Positions 18,042 to 27,114 of a DNA stretch of 51,638 nucleotides are shown here, one piece after another. Origin of the DNA: Candidatus Azobacteroides sp. (lineage in GTDB: Bacteria > Bacteroidota > Bacteroidia > Bacteroidales > Azobacteroidaceae). Position numbers and translations under genes: made by a program. The notes under the pieces were generated by a model that did not search any database, was not told the DNA's origin, and saw only the letters and a program-made list of their open reading frames with translations. Numbering within the stretch: position 1 is the stretch's first letter; every line of letters starts with the position of its first letter. The stretch is from contig WRFY01000117.1 in NCBI GenBank assembly GCA_009783445.1, forward strand, positions 1 to 51,638, written 5' to 3'.

Positions 18042-19562
18042 TTACTTAAAGTTGGAATAACCGTCTAAAGGATTATTTGCCAACAGGTAGTCGGTATTCT
18101 CGATTTCCCGTTGAGGGATAGGAAAATGAGCGTCTTTTGCCGGATCGAACGTTCTCGGCCCGCGAGGGTCCGTTGCTGAAGTAGCGGCAGCATACACTTC
18201 TTGCGCCAATCCCCATCGTACTAAATCGTAATGACGTTCGTCTTCATAAGCCAGTTCGCAACGGCGTTCGTTTACCAAATCGTTGAATGTCGGCGCAACA
18301 ATCGCTTTGCTTGCGTCGCCTCCGAAGGCTCTTACTCTTACTTCATTGAAAGACTGAGCCGCTGCAGGTACGCCTAATGTTCTATTGTTTGCGCCTCCTC
18401 CTGCCAAAAAGATTTCAGCTTCTGCATGGATCAGCAATACATCGGCATAGCGAAGTAAAGGAATGTCTTCCCCGCTTTCCCAGTTCCAACCGGATAGTTT
18501 ATTATAAGCCGCTAAATATTTTGTTCCCATATAGCCGGTAGTCATATCTTTGATATCCGCTTCTGTAAGAACTTGCGCTTTTCCAAGAAAATGGACTTCA
18601 TCGCCCGCGCCGACTAAGGTCGCTTTTCTTCTTAAATCACCCGGTTCGAATGCTTCGTAAAGACTTTTGGTAGGAGCAAAGTAGTACCATCCCGTACCGC
18701 TCGACAGGGTAGCGGACAACAGGACTACCGAAGTGACGGTTCCCTGATTTCGGATCGGTTTGTTCACTAAATTAAACAAAACCTCTTTGTGTTTTTCTCC
18801 ATCCGGCGAGAATAAGTGTGCATATCCGTTGTTATCCGTAAGGTCCAAAGAATATAGACCCGAGTTTATAACTTTTTCCGCAGCGGCTTTCGCTTCGGCG
18901 TATTTACCCCAATGAGCATATACTTTCGCCAGTAAACCATAGGCAGCTCCCAGATTTGGCCGTCCCAGATTGGCATTTTCCAAAGTCCAAGCATCCTGTT
19001 TTTCGTAATAAGCAATAGCCGTTTTCAGGTATGCCTCTATACGATTGTAGGTTTCCGTTTTCGTTTCGCGGGGCTTGTTGATTTCTTCCGGACGATTGTA
19101 GTCGTAGAATGGAAGTCCGCCATATCTTTTGGCCAGATAAAAATAAGCATAAGCGCAGATAAAGTTGGCTTCCCCTAAAAACAAATTCCGATTTTCTTCC
19201 GGCATTTCGATTGAAGCGGCATGCTTTATCACATCGTTTGCCCGCCGGATCACTTTGTACATCAGTTTCCAGTTGGAAAACTGTCCGCCGGATGCGTTAA
19301 CTGTCGTACGAAATTCGGTAAGCGCTGCGTCGTCTTCCTTATTTCGATTGATCACCATATCATCGCTTGCAGGCCCTGCCCACCAGTGTCCTCGACCGAA
19401 TCCTTCTTCGTCATAAAAAGGCGCGTATGCCGAATTGATGGCTAACTGTACGTCTGCTTCGGTATTCCAGAAGTTGGATATGCCATAAGGTTCTTTATCC
19501 AAGTCGCAAGCCGAAAAGGATAATGCCAACAGTAATATACCTAATAATGAATATTGTTTCAT
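18042..19562 (-). CDS. SusD/RagB-family glycan-binding lipoprotein
   Basis: This 506-residue lipoprotein (FSAC, Cys19) has the SusD N-terminal TPR-like half (ANDVIKHA, LGEANFICAYAYFYLAKRYGGLPFYDY) and the usual C-terminal segment with LNERRCELAYEDERHYDLVRWG in variant form (VNERRCELAYEDERHYDLVRW) and a closing NPLDGYSNF. SusD proteins sit on the outer face of the outer membrane as a lid over the partner SusC barrel and bind the incoming oligosaccharide. It lies 64 bp after susC. With GH92 next, the ligand is probably a mannose-containing glycan. Confidence 0.95.
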   Translation of the reverse strand: MKQYSLLGILLLALSFSACDLDKEPYGISNFWNTEADVQLAINSAYAPFYDEEGFGRGHWWAGPASDDMVINRNKEDDAALTEFRTTVNASGGQFSNWKLMYKVIRRANDVIKHAASIEMPEENRNLFLGEANFICAYAYFYLAKRYGGLPFYDYNRPEEINKPRETKTETYNRIEAYLKTAIAYYEKQDAWTLENANLGRPNLGAAYGLLAKVYAHWGKYAEAKAAAEKVINSGLYSLDLTDNNGYAHLFSPDGEKHKEVLFNLVNKPIRNQGTVTSVVLLSATLSSGTGWYYFAPTKSLYEAFEPGDLRRKATLVGAGDEVHFLGKAQVLTEADIKDMTTGYMGTKYLAAYNKLSGWNWESGEDIPLLRYADVLLIHAEAEIFLAGGGANNRTLGVPAAAQSFNEVRVRAFGGDASKAIVAPTFNDLVNERRCELAYEDERHYDLVRWGLAQEVYAAATSATDPRGPRTFDPAKDAHFPIPQREIENTDYLLANNPLDGYSNFK

Positions 19563-19626
19563 AAGATTTTTTCTTTATTTTAAATCGTGTTAAATTACGT
19601 GTTAAATTATAAGCAGGTCTACGACC

Positions 19627-22600
19627 TTAAAAATGAATATTAAGTCCCATTATAAATGTTCTCGGCTGAGGAAACTGTCCGCGATCCACTCCTATTTCTC
19701 GAACGCCGATAGCCTGATCGATTTCATTTGCATACGTTTCTCCCAGCTCTGGATCGAAGCCTTTATATCGGGTGAATGTCCATAAATTCTGCATCGTCAC
19801 ATATAGTCTCAACTTTTCAGCTTTCAGTTTTTTTGTTAAATTTTTGTCGAATGCATATCCCAATGTCAGCGTCTTTAATCGTAGATAATCTCCCTGGTCT
19901 ATATAATAATCCGAAAATCTGCGGTTATTATTTTTATCGCTGACAGTCACGCGAGGTCCGTTGCCATTCGGATTATTCGTCGGATGATACCGATTCAGGA
20001 TCGCTGCAAACTGATTGTAACGGGCGTCAACGAACATCCCTTCGTATTTCAGCGCATTGAAGATTTCATAACCGGCCACGCCCTGCAAGAAAAAGCCAAG
20101 ATCAAAACCTTTATAAACGGCATCCGAACCGAAACCGTAAGTAAAGTCGGGGAATCCGTTTCCAATGTTGGTTTGATCTTTCGAATCTAAGACGCCATCT
20201 CCGTTCACATCCAGAAATTTCAAGTCGCCTATTTTAGCTGCCGGCTGTATTTTTTTGCCTTCGCTGTTCACATACGAATCTATTGCCTCCTGCGTTTTGA
20301 AAACGCCTCCGCTTTTGTATCCGTAAAAGTGTGCAATAGGCTCTCCCACTCGGGTACGAGTGATATTGGTACTTCTATAAGCGCTTGTGAACATGTTTGC
20401 ATTGCCGGTACCCATTGCTGTTACTTCATTTTTTACCTTGCTGAAATTTCCGTAAGCGCTAATGGAGAAGTCATTTATTTTGGTATTGTACGAAAGATTC
20501 ATGTCGAAGCCTTTGTTGCGTACTCCGGCCACATTCATCCATTTACCTCCGTCGATACCCGCTAAAGATGGAACAGGAGCTTCAAATAATACATCCGACG
20601 AATTTTTGATGAAATAATCGAATCCAAAATCGAATTTGTTCAAGAAACTAATATCGAATCCGAGGTCTGTCTGGGTAGTTACCTCCCATTTCAAATCCGG
20701 ATTTTCCAAGGTGGATTCATAACGACCAAAAGAAACATTTTCGCTTGCGCCAAATATTGTATTGTGTCCGTCGTCGTCCGTTGTATTGGCTACAATTACT
20801 TTGGTTGGGTAAAAGCTTCTCACATCTTGGTTGCCGAGCTGTCCCCAGCTTGCTCGGAGTTTCAGATTTTGGATTGCTTTGTCTTTCAGCGTTTCGAAAA
20901 ATGATTCTTCCGATATGCGCCACCCTCCCGATACCGAGGGAAAACTGCCCCATCGGTTGTGCTTCCTAAATTTAGAGGAACCGTCGACACGGAAACTGGC
21001 CGATGCTAAATATCTATCTGCAAATGAATAGTCTAAACGGCCAAAATAAGACTGCATAGCCCATTCTTCGCGGCCTCCCTGCAACCAAGCAATTCCGGTA
21101 GCAGCCGACAAATAACGCTGCGACTGGTCTTCGGAAATAAATCCTGTGCCGCGAGCGTTTGTATATTCCGTATTGTATAATTCATAAGAAGTACCTCCCA
21201 ATAACATCAGCTTATGAAAGCCTAAAGTCTTGTCGTATCTCAATGTGGTCGTAGTGATCCATTTGGCATCAATCCACTCTCTTTGAGTCAACTCGTTGGA
21301 ATTGGATGCCCTGCCGGCTTCGGGTACGCGCGTCACAAACCATTTATCTTCCCAATTTGTCCAGTCGTATCCCAGATCGGTTTTTAATGTAAAGTCGTTC
21401 AATAATTTCCATTCGACATATACATTTCCGAAAATACGGTCGCGAGTCCGTTTGCGATCGGCGCGGTCTACCGTTGCTACGGGGTTACGCAAGTCAGCTC
21501 CAAGTTCTCCGCTGCCGTTGTAAATTTTTTTCGCTTTGTCTTTGTACACGGGTACCGAAGGATCGTATTGCAAAGCCGGAGCAATAGCGCCGTTAGCGCC
21601 CATTTCGGGAACAATCCCTTGTTTTGAATGGGTAAGCATTAAGTTTTCTCCAACTTTGAAATTCTTGAATAAATCGTACTCTGTATTTATACGGAAAGTC
21701 GCACGTTTGTAGCTTGAATTTTTCAATATTCCATCCTGAATAAGATGTCCTCCCAGAACATTGTATTTGAATTTATCGTTGCCGCCCGAAAGAGAGAGGT
21801 CGTAATGGCCCTGATAAGCGGCATCGGAAAAAATTTCATTCTGCCAGTGGGTTCTTGTTGCTTTGGCATAATCCGACTCATAATACTGGGAAGGCATTCC
21901 AGTGTAGCCATCGTATTGAATAGCATTATTATACGCTTCCAGATGAATTTGATTCCGCTGTTCTGCATTCAAAAGATCAATCTTTTTCTGCATAGTCGAA
22001 AATCCGTGATGCGTATTAAAAGCAACATTAATCTTGTCCGACTTAACCCCTTTTTTGGTCTGGATAATCACAACGCCATTCGCCGCGCGCGAACCGTAAA
22101 TGGCAGCAGAGGCCGCATCTTTCAGTACATCAATGCGTTCGATGTCGCTCGGATTGATGTCGTTCATATTGCCGGCAGGCATTCCGTCGATCACATACAA
22201 CGGTTCGTTATTGCCAAAGGTACCCATCCCGCGAATGCGGATCGAAGTTCCGGCTCCGGGCGCTCCACTGCTCTGAAGGACTGTGACCCCGGACATCCGT
22301 CCCTGTAAAGCGCTGTTTATTCCCGTAACAGACATATCATTGATATTTGCCATTTTTACGAAGGAAACAGCGCCTGTCAAATCGGCTTTCCTTTGAGTAG
22401 TGTATCCCACCACTACCACTTCTTCCAGATTTTGCATATCCTCTTTCAGGCTGATATTCAAACTGGACTGGTTGTCTACTTTTATTTCCTGTGAAAGGTA
22501 TCCGAAATATTTAATCATTAAAGTTGCATGGATCGGGACATTCAGGGTAAAATTTCCGTCGATATCCGTCACGGTTCCGGAAGCGCTTCCTTTAACGATT

Positions 22601-22758
22601 ATGCTTGCTCCAATCAACGGTTCTCCTTTTTCGTCCAGCACTATCCCATTTACGTTTTTTTTATTTTCTAAGTCCGTTTGGGAAAATGCTTTCCCGCTAA
22701 TTGCGAGCATGGATAAGAATAAAATAATTCTCAGAATGTGTCTTTTGTTCTTTTTCAT
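19627..22758 (-). CDS. SusC/RagA-family TonB-dependent glycan importer
   Basis: The gene encodes 1043 residues from the ATG at 22758. A start at 22797 adds 13 residues ahead of the basic MKKNKRH signal peptide and is less likely. After the signal (ending near AFSQT) comes the carboxypeptidase-regulatory-like domain (VNGIVLDEKGEPLIGASI), then the plug with VVVVGYTTQRKADLTGAV, LQGRMSGV and IRIRGMGTFGNNEPLYVIDG, and the 22-strand barrel ending FIMGLNIHF. It imports oligosaccharides across the outer membrane with SusD and TonB energy. It is the first gene of a four-gene PUL; no hybrid two-component or ECF regulator lies beside it. Confidence 0.95.
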   Translation of the reverse strand: MKKNKRHILRIILFLSMLAISGKAFSQTDLENKKNVNGIVLDEKGEPLIGASIIVKGSASGTVTDIDGNFTLNVPIHATLMIKYFGYLSQEIKVDNQSSLNISLKEDMQNLEEVVVVGYTTQRKADLTGAVSFVKMANINDMSVTGINSALQGRMSGVTVLQSSGAPGAGTSIRIRGMGTFGNNEPLYVIDGMPAGNMNDINPSDIERIDVLKDAASAAIYGSRAANGVVIIQTKKGVKSDKINVAFNTHHGFSTMQKKIDLLNAEQRNQIHLEAYNNAIQYDGYTGMPSQYYESDYAKATRTHWQNEIFSDAAYQGHYDLSLSGGNDKFKYNVLGGHLIQDGILKNSSYKRATFRINTEYDLFKNFKVGENLMLTHSKQGIVPEMGANGAIAPALQYDPSVPVYKDKAKKIYNGSGELGADLRNPVATVDRADRKRTRDRIFGNVYVEWKLLNDFTLKTDLGYDWTNWEDKWFVTRVPEAGRASNSNELTQREWIDAKWITTTTLRYDKTLGFHKLMLLGGTSYELYNTEYTNARGTGFISEDQSQRYLSAATGIAWLQGGREEWAMQSYFGRLDYSFADRYLASASFRVDGSSKFRKHNRWGSFPSVSGGWRISEESFFETLKDKAIQNLKLRASWGQLGNQDVRSFYPTKVIVANTTDDDGHNTIFGASENVSFGRYESTLENPDLKWEVTTQTDLGFDISFLNKFDFGFDYFIKNSSDVLFEAPVPSLAGIDGGKWMNVAGVRNKGFDMNLSYNTKINDFSISAYGNFSKVKNEVTAMGTGNANMFTSAYRSTNITRTRVGEPIAHFYGYKSGGVFKTQEAIDSYVNSEGKKIQPAAKIGDLKFLDVNGDGVLDSKDQTNIGNGFPDFTYGFGSDAVYKGFDLGFFLQGVAGYEIFNALKYEGMFVDARYNQFAAILNRYHPTNNPNGNGPRVTVSDKNNNRRFSDYYIDQGDYLRLKTLTLGYAFDKNLTKKLKAEKLRLYVTMQNLWTFTRYKGFDPELGETYANEIDQAIGVREIGVDRGQFPQPRTFIMGLNIHF

Positions 22759-22895
22759 GATTCCGTAAAAAAATAAAGTTTTGTATGCTATCTTCAATGA
22801 AGAATATATATAAAACCTCCACAGGCTGTAATTCCCTTACGGAACATCCGATTTTTTAAAGTTTTTTAAACCATGAGCGTATGTAAGGACCCTTA

Positions 22896-23105
22896 GGCGA
22901 TTACTACCGTAGAATATAGACAGCGACCGGATCTCCTAAAGCAATTGTAGCCGCGGCCAGAAAAATGGCCGTGATTTATTACCGAATGATGACTTCTAAA
23001 CAAGCATACAATCCCCAAGCTTTAATCAACTATCAAGAAAAGTATAAATTGCAAAAAATCAAAAACTTAGAGAAATATTTAAATAAATTGAGAGAGGCGG
23101 TTTGA
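22896..23105 (+). pseudogene. IS110-family transposase remnant (C-terminal part)
   Basis: Reading forward from 22896 gives GDYYRRI, an in-frame TAG at 22917, then TATGSPKAIVAAARKMAVIYY and a coiled tail ending KLREAV before a TGA at 23103. This is the wording of the C-terminal transposase_20 region of IS110/IS116/IS902 elements (typically YRRIRARTG-x-x-KAIVATARK). Further upstream the frame has another stop (22884) and the N-terminal catalytic domain is absent, so it is a dead fragment of about 70 codons. It lies roughly 140 bp upstream of the susC start, pointing away from it. Confidence 0.8.
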
Positions 23106-23390
23106 ATGGCTGTTACATAAGAGAATAAGGTTTGTAAATTATCCAACAATTTGCAAACGAGCATGCATCGAGAAAATAAAAGTGATAAAAGTTCCTGCAG
23201 AGTAAAAACAACTCAACGGATGAGGTATTTAGGTTGACGGCATTATGGGCTTTGGAAAATATATGGAGCTTGACAGGGCAATATTGCCGTCGTGCCGCTT
23301 CACCCGCTGCATCGGGCGGAAGCCTTGCTGAATCTTAGCGGCACAAGATTCTCCCATCGATGCATTGGCTCTACAGATCGCTATGGAAAA
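23106..23390. other. 285-bp gap after transposase remnant
   Basis: No gene was recognised. The stretch from about 23280 to 23390 is more GC-rich than its surroundings and reads on from the SDR gene, so it may be the decayed continuation of whatever arrived with that gene. No inverted repeat marking an element end could be defined. Confidence 0.35.
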
Positions 23391-24146
23391 CTATATTTGC
23401 CCAAGTCCGCCGTCTACCGCAATTTCACTGCCCGTCAGGTAGGCTGAATCAGCGCAAGCCAGATAAAGCGCTGCCTTTGCAACATCCTCAGGCTGCCCCC
23501 ATCTTTTCATGGGGACGGCAGATTCGATATATTTATTTATGGCTGCCTGCATTTCTGGCGTGTCCTGAACCGTCAGCGGCGTCTGAATGCAGCCGGGGCT
23601 TACACAATTCACACGAATCCCTTTTTCGAGAACTTCATCATCGGCCGCAAGCGTTCTGGCCAAACTCCTCACGGCGGCCTTGGTTGCAGCATATAGCGGG
23701 TCGCCGAGACTGCCCCTGTTATTGGCGACCGAACTTGTAAAGATTACGGAAGCCCCTCTCGATAAAAGCGGAAGCGCACGGATAAAGGTAAAGAATACGC
23801 CTTTTACGTTAATCCCCATGATAAAATCAAAAAAAGCTTCCTCTGTTTTCTGAATCGGCGGGCAATCGGATACGCCTGCATTGGCGAACAGCACATCAAT
23901 CCTGCCAAATACCTCTTTAGTCTGCGACATCACATCGTCAATCTGATCTACCTTGGAAACGTCCGCCTGCAAGGCAAGCGTATTTTCCCCCAGTTCTCTT
24001 TTTGCTTTTTCAAGCGATTTCGGATTGCGCCCGACAATAACGACGCTCGCTCCATGCTCCTTAAACAGACGGACTGTTGCAAGACCGATTCCGCTGTTTC
24101 CACCGGTTATGACGGCTACTTTATCCGCTAACTTCGATTTACTCAT
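23391..24146 (-). CDS. Short-chain dehydrogenase/reductase (classical SDR)
   Basis: The 251-residue protein has every mark of a classical SDR: cofactor loop TGGNSGIG (14-21), ADVS (61-64), NAG (89-91), Asn113, the catalytic Ser at 138/139, Tyr152 and Lys156 (YAATK), and the C-terminal SPGCIQTPL and GSEIAVDGG segments. An Arg after the second strand (VGRN, Arg40) suggests NADP preference. Substrate cannot be told. By eye the gene is richer in GC than its neighbours and it lies between an IS110-like and an IS1-like remnant, which suggests horizontal acquisition. It is transcribed alone. Confidence 0.92.
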   Translation of the reverse strand: MSKSKLADKVAVITGGNSGIGLATVRLFKEHGASVVIVGRNPKSLEKAKRELGENTLALQADVSKVDQIDDVMSQTKEVFGRIDVLFANAGVSDCPPIQKTEEAFFDFIMGINVKGVFFTFIRALPLLSRGASVIFTSSVANNRGSLGDPLYAATKAAVRSLARTLAADDEVLEKGIRVNCVSPGCIQTPLTVQDTPEMQAAINKYIESAVPMKRWGQPEDVAKAALYLACADSAYLTGSEIAVDGGLGQI

Positions 24147-24212
24147 AAAAACTCTTTCTTAATCTATAATCTATGTTTGGGTGGCGTTTTAAAAAGTATG
24201 CTGATATAAAAA

Positions 24213-24243
24213 ATTGAAAATAAGAACAATGGCATTATTTTTG
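24213..24243 (+). promoter_or_regulatory. Promoter-like site before IS1-like remnant
   Basis: ATTG (24213-24216), a 19-bp spacer and TATTTTTG (24236-24243) match the Bacteroidetes promoter pattern with one mismatch. It points into the transposase remnant that begins about 50 bp further on, so it is probably the old element's own promoter. Confidence 0.4.
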
Positions 24244-24297
24244 CACTCTAAAATTTTTATCTTATACCATTTTTGTTTTATGAAAATAATCAGATAG

Positions 24298-24472
24298 CTT
24301 CACTGCCCCCTATTGTCCAAGCGCAAATATAAAGAAAAACGGCAAAAAATCGTCGCGTCAGCAAAATTATTTCTGCAAAGGCTGCGGATGTCAATTGGGG
24401 GGCGACGCCGTGTAGAAAAAGTCGGCAGCCAAAAAAGTATTCGACGGCATTCTAAAAAGTAGGATCATTTAA
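24298..24472 (+). pseudogene. IS1-like transposase remnant (zinc-ribbon N-terminus)
   Basis: From 24311 the plus strand reads PYCPSANIKKNGKKSSRQQN, then YFCKGCGCQL, the CxxC...CxxC zinc ribbon that begins IS1-family InsA-like transposases (usual form CPYC-S-x-x-x-KNGK... NY-C-CGRQF). One extra C in the run at 24304-24310 shifts the first Cys-Pro out of frame. A TAG at 24413 interrupts the frame, and another stop ends it at 24470. The catalytic DDE part is missing. It is a decayed fragment about 150 bp upstream of the SDR gene, on the opposite strand. Confidence 0.65.
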
Positions 24473-24508
24473 TCTGCTGTAAAATAATAATAATTTATAA
24501 AACGCATA

Positions 24509-25960
24509 TTACCGTTTTTTCCGTATAGAATTCATCAAGTAATCCATACTTTCTTGAAAAATCACCGAACGGCTAACTTTCATGATAAAGATATACAAAG
24601 CGGCAAATAGCGCCGTTTTTGAGACAAACAACCAATAGATGTTTCCAATGTTTTTCGTTACGATCCATGCTGTAAACAAGCAAGCAAGGGTGATAGCCAA
24701 ATACGGCAGAATATCTTTTAAAACGTCTCTTGTTCGCAGGCTGATCAATTTTTTTCCCCAGTAATGCCAAACGCCTAACCAGAGAAAATTGACGCTCAAA
24801 AAAGCGGTCACCATGGGAAGAATTCCCAATGAATGGATGCAAATCAGTATACCGGTTTGTAATAATCCCAAAACAATTGTATTCCCAAGACAAATATTAG
24901 ATTTTCCGTGCGCAATAATTAATTGAATATATAAAGTGCTGACAGGTAAAAAAGCGCCCCAGATACAGACCAATTGCATGATTTGAATGCTAGCTAACCA
25001 TTTGTCTGTTATGAGAATGACGATTAATTCAGGAGTTGCCAACGCCAATCCCAGCATGGAAGGAAAAGAAATGAACGCAATGAAACGCAGTAATTTTCTG
25101 AAAACTTTTTGTTGATAATTGGGGTTGTAATTGGCTTCAACCAAAACGGGTTGAGCTATTCCCTGAATAATATTGTTGATGAAAAACGAACTCAATGAAG
25201 CCCATTTGTACCCTTGTGTATAATCCCCAACTTCACTTTTTGTATAAAAACGACCCAAAAATACAGAAGGGATATTGCTGTTGATCTGATTAAATAATCC
25301 ATTCAACATCAATCGAATACTGAAAGGAAACATTTCTTTGAGCGGTTGAAAGTTGAATTGAAAATTCGGACGCCACGAAGAATAATGCCATCGCAGAATA
25401 GTTCCGCACACGCTGTAGGCAACTGTTTGGGAGACCAATCCCCAATATCCATATCCCAACAACGCCAGAGCGAGGCCTATGCTTAAAGAAACAATCACCG
25501 AGCAAATATCGACGATTGTCCTTTCCTTTACTTTCAATTCTTTTTGCAGGAGTGCATTAGGCGCTATGCCCAAACTGCCTGAAAGAAATCCCAAAAATAA
25601 TATCCGTGAAAGATTCTTTAATTCCGGCGCCTTGTAAAAAGCGGCAATCCAAGGGGCGCTAAAGAAAAAAAGAAGATAAATGCTTGCCGCCATTCCAAAA
25701 GTAAACCAAAAGACCGCATTGTAATCTTCGTGTACGATTTTTTTTCGATTGATTAATCCGGCTGTGAATCCGCCCTCCTGGATAGTGGAAGCGATAGCTG
25801 TGAAAATAGATAAAACGCCAATCAATCCATAATCTTCTTGTGTCAATATTCTGGCTATCAGGATACTAAAACCGATCGACAGAATTTGTTGCAAGCTGCT
25901 GCTTATACTCCCCCAATAAAGACCATTGGCCGTTTTTTCTCTAAGAGTTGACTGAGTCAT
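24509..25960 (-). CDS. Polysaccharide flippase, WzxC-like (MOP superfamily)
   Basis: The gene encodes 483 residues from the ATG at 25960 (MTQSTLREKTANGLYW). A longer frame to 25996 adds 12 residues without homology-like character. It is a polytopic protein with about 14 helices and the COG2244 wording: ANGLYWGSISSSLQQ, ARILTQEDYGLIG, TAGLINRKK, and a middle segment FSIRLMLNGLFNQINSN followed by GRFYTKSEVGDYTQGYKW. Such proteins flip lipid-linked glycan repeat units across the inner membrane for O-antigen, capsule or exopolysaccharide. No glycosyltransferase or polymerase gene lies nearby, so it is an orphan and the glycan is unknown. Confidence 0.85.
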   Translation of the reverse strand: MTQSTLREKTANGLYWGSISSSLQQILSIGFSILIARILTQEDYGLIGVLSIFTAIASTIQEGGFTAGLINRKKIVHEDYNAVFWFTFGMAASIYLLFFFSAPWIAAFYKAPELKNLSRILFLGFLSGSLGIAPNALLQKELKVKERTIVDICSVIVSLSIGLALALLGYGYWGLVSQTVAYSVCGTILRWHYSSWRPNFQFNFQPLKEMFPFSIRLMLNGLFNQINSNIPSVFLGRFYTKSEVGDYTQGYKWASLSSFFINNIIQGIAQPVLVEANYNPNYQQKVFRKLLRFIAFISFPSMLGLALATPELIVILITDKWLASIQIMQLVCIWGAFLPVSTLYIQLIIAHGKSNICLGNTIVLGLLQTGILICIHSLGILPMVTAFLSVNFLWLGVWHYWGKKLISLRTRDVLKDILPYLAITLACLFTAWIVTKNIGNIYWLFVSKTALFAALYIFIMKVSRSVIFQESMDYLMNSIRKKR

Positions 25961-26025
25961 CAGTACACATGCGTTTATCAAAATTACTTCGTGCAAAGAT
26001 AATTGTTTTATTCAAACAAAAATGA

Positions 26026-26062
26026 AAAACCTCCTCGCCGTTTGGTTAGCGAAGGAGGTTTT
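26026..26062 (-). terminator. Intrinsic terminator of the sigma-factor operon
   Basis: On the minus strand the arm 26062-26049 pairs with 26038-26026 (a 13-bp stem, GC-rich, with one bulged base) around a 10-nt loop, and continues into a U-rich run (ttttcattttt). It lies about 70 bp after the stop of the DUF5024 gene and before the flippase gene, so it ends the upstream operon. Confidence 0.8.
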
Positions 26063-26131
26063 CCACATTTATTAAGGAAACAGAATTGGGAAAATATACG
26101 TACTTTTATTTGTTATATGCCTTCATTATTT

Positions 26132-26524
26132 CTATTTAATAGGTTCGCGAATTTCTGTCACCGTTGCATTTCCCTCACCCTGCATTGTAAAGGCATACGA
26201 TACTCCTTTAAATTGGCAAAAAGAAGGAACTATTTTACCGCCTTGCTTATTTTCAACTACTTGATACGCATTGTCTTCATCTTTTCTAAAAGCAGTCAAA
26301 AATTCACTTACCAAAGCAGGATTTGATCGAATAGTAACGCTCGTTATAATTGATTCCGTCTTTTTTGTGTGCGGATTCTTTTGACGTACAATATTCATAT
26401 CAACTGATTCAATAGATTCACATTTTTTCACCATTGCTGCAAGGTTTTCCTGCGCCACAATCTTCATCGAAAAGCTTCCCATTACTAAAAGAAGCACTGC
26501 AACAAACACATTCTTAGTTTTCAT
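26132..26524 (-). CDS. DUF5024-like exported small protein
   Basis: The 130-residue protein has a signal peptide (MKTKNVFVAVLLLVMGSFSMKIVAQ, cleavage near residue 25). The mature part has the features of Bacteroidales DUF5024 proteins: ENLAAMVKKCESIESVDMN, paired Lys/Arg-rich strands, SNPALVSEFLTAFRKDEDNA and GGKIVPSFCQF. It is the third gene of the sigma/anti-sigma operon, 11 bp after the putative anti-sigma gene. This arrangement recurs in Bacteroidales by my recollection, which suggests a periplasmic sensor or effector of that circuit. No function is established. Confidence 0.7.
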   Translation of the reverse strand: MKTKNVFVAVLLLVMGSFSMKIVAQENLAAMVKKCESIESVDMNIVRQKNPHTKKTESIITSVTIRSNPALVSEFLTAFRKDEDNAYQVVENKQGGKIVPSFCQFKGVSYAFTMQGEGNATVTEIREPIK

Positions 26525-26535
26525 GATTTTGATAA

Positions 26536-27114
26536 TTAAATTCTCATATTTAAAATTTTCCTAACTTTTTTTTTTGCGTTTTCATCTACAAATTTATTCG
26601 CTATTTCATTTTTTTGTTCTTCTACTTTCTTCATTACTTTAACATAAGCGTTGTCTTCATTCGCTTGCTGAATAAGTTGTTGATATTCTTTTCGTTGAGC
26701 CATTGCCAATTCTACCGTCTTATCTAATTCCCCTCGTATGACATTTAGATCGGTTATTCGCACGCCGTTACGAATAATACAACTTCCTTCGTAAGGATCA
26801 AAATCTGGCGTTTGTAATGTTTTCCAAACAGTAATCGACAGTACCAAAAGGATGGAAGCGGCCGCAGCCATCCACCAAGCAACGTGTTGCTTTTTTCGAC
26901 GCACATTTTTCCTTTTTTGCATCGTGTCGGCAACTTTGAACTCATCTACAATTCCGGTTGCAAAATAATGAAAAACCGGTTTGTATTTCAACAGATCATC
27001 GGGAACGTTTTCCCGCATAAAGAAGGCGTATAGCGTGTCTTCTTCTTCAGCCGAACTTAAACCTTCAAAATAACGGTTAATCAGTTCTTCTATAAAGTCA
27101 TTTTTCGGATTCAT
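26536..27114 (-). CDS. Putative membrane-bound anti-sigma factor
   Basis: This 192-residue protein has an N-terminal acidic helical part (residues 1-55; FIEELINRYFEGLSSAEEEDTLYAFF), like the short sigma-binding helices of Bacteroidota anti-sigma proteins. A Lys/Arg-rich stretch (66-76) precedes a single membrane helix (about 80-96, WWMAAAASILLVLSITVW). The C-terminal periplasmic part is Glu/Lys-rich and probably coiled (about 130-180). Its ATG shares one base with the TGA of the sigma gene (TGATG), so the two are translationally coupled. It would hold the sigma factor at the membrane until a signal arrives. No zinc-binding ZAS motif is seen, so the call rests on layout and context. Confidence 0.7.
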   Translation of the reverse strand: MNPKNDFIEELINRYFEGLSSAEEEDTLYAFFMRENVPDDLLKYKPVFHYFATGIVDEFKVADTMQKRKNVRRKKQHVAWWMAAAASILLVLSITVWKTLQTPDFDPYEGSCIIRNGVRITDLNVIRGELDKTVELAMAQRKEYQQLIQQANEDNAYVKVMKKVEEQKNEIANKFVDENAKKKVRKILNMRI

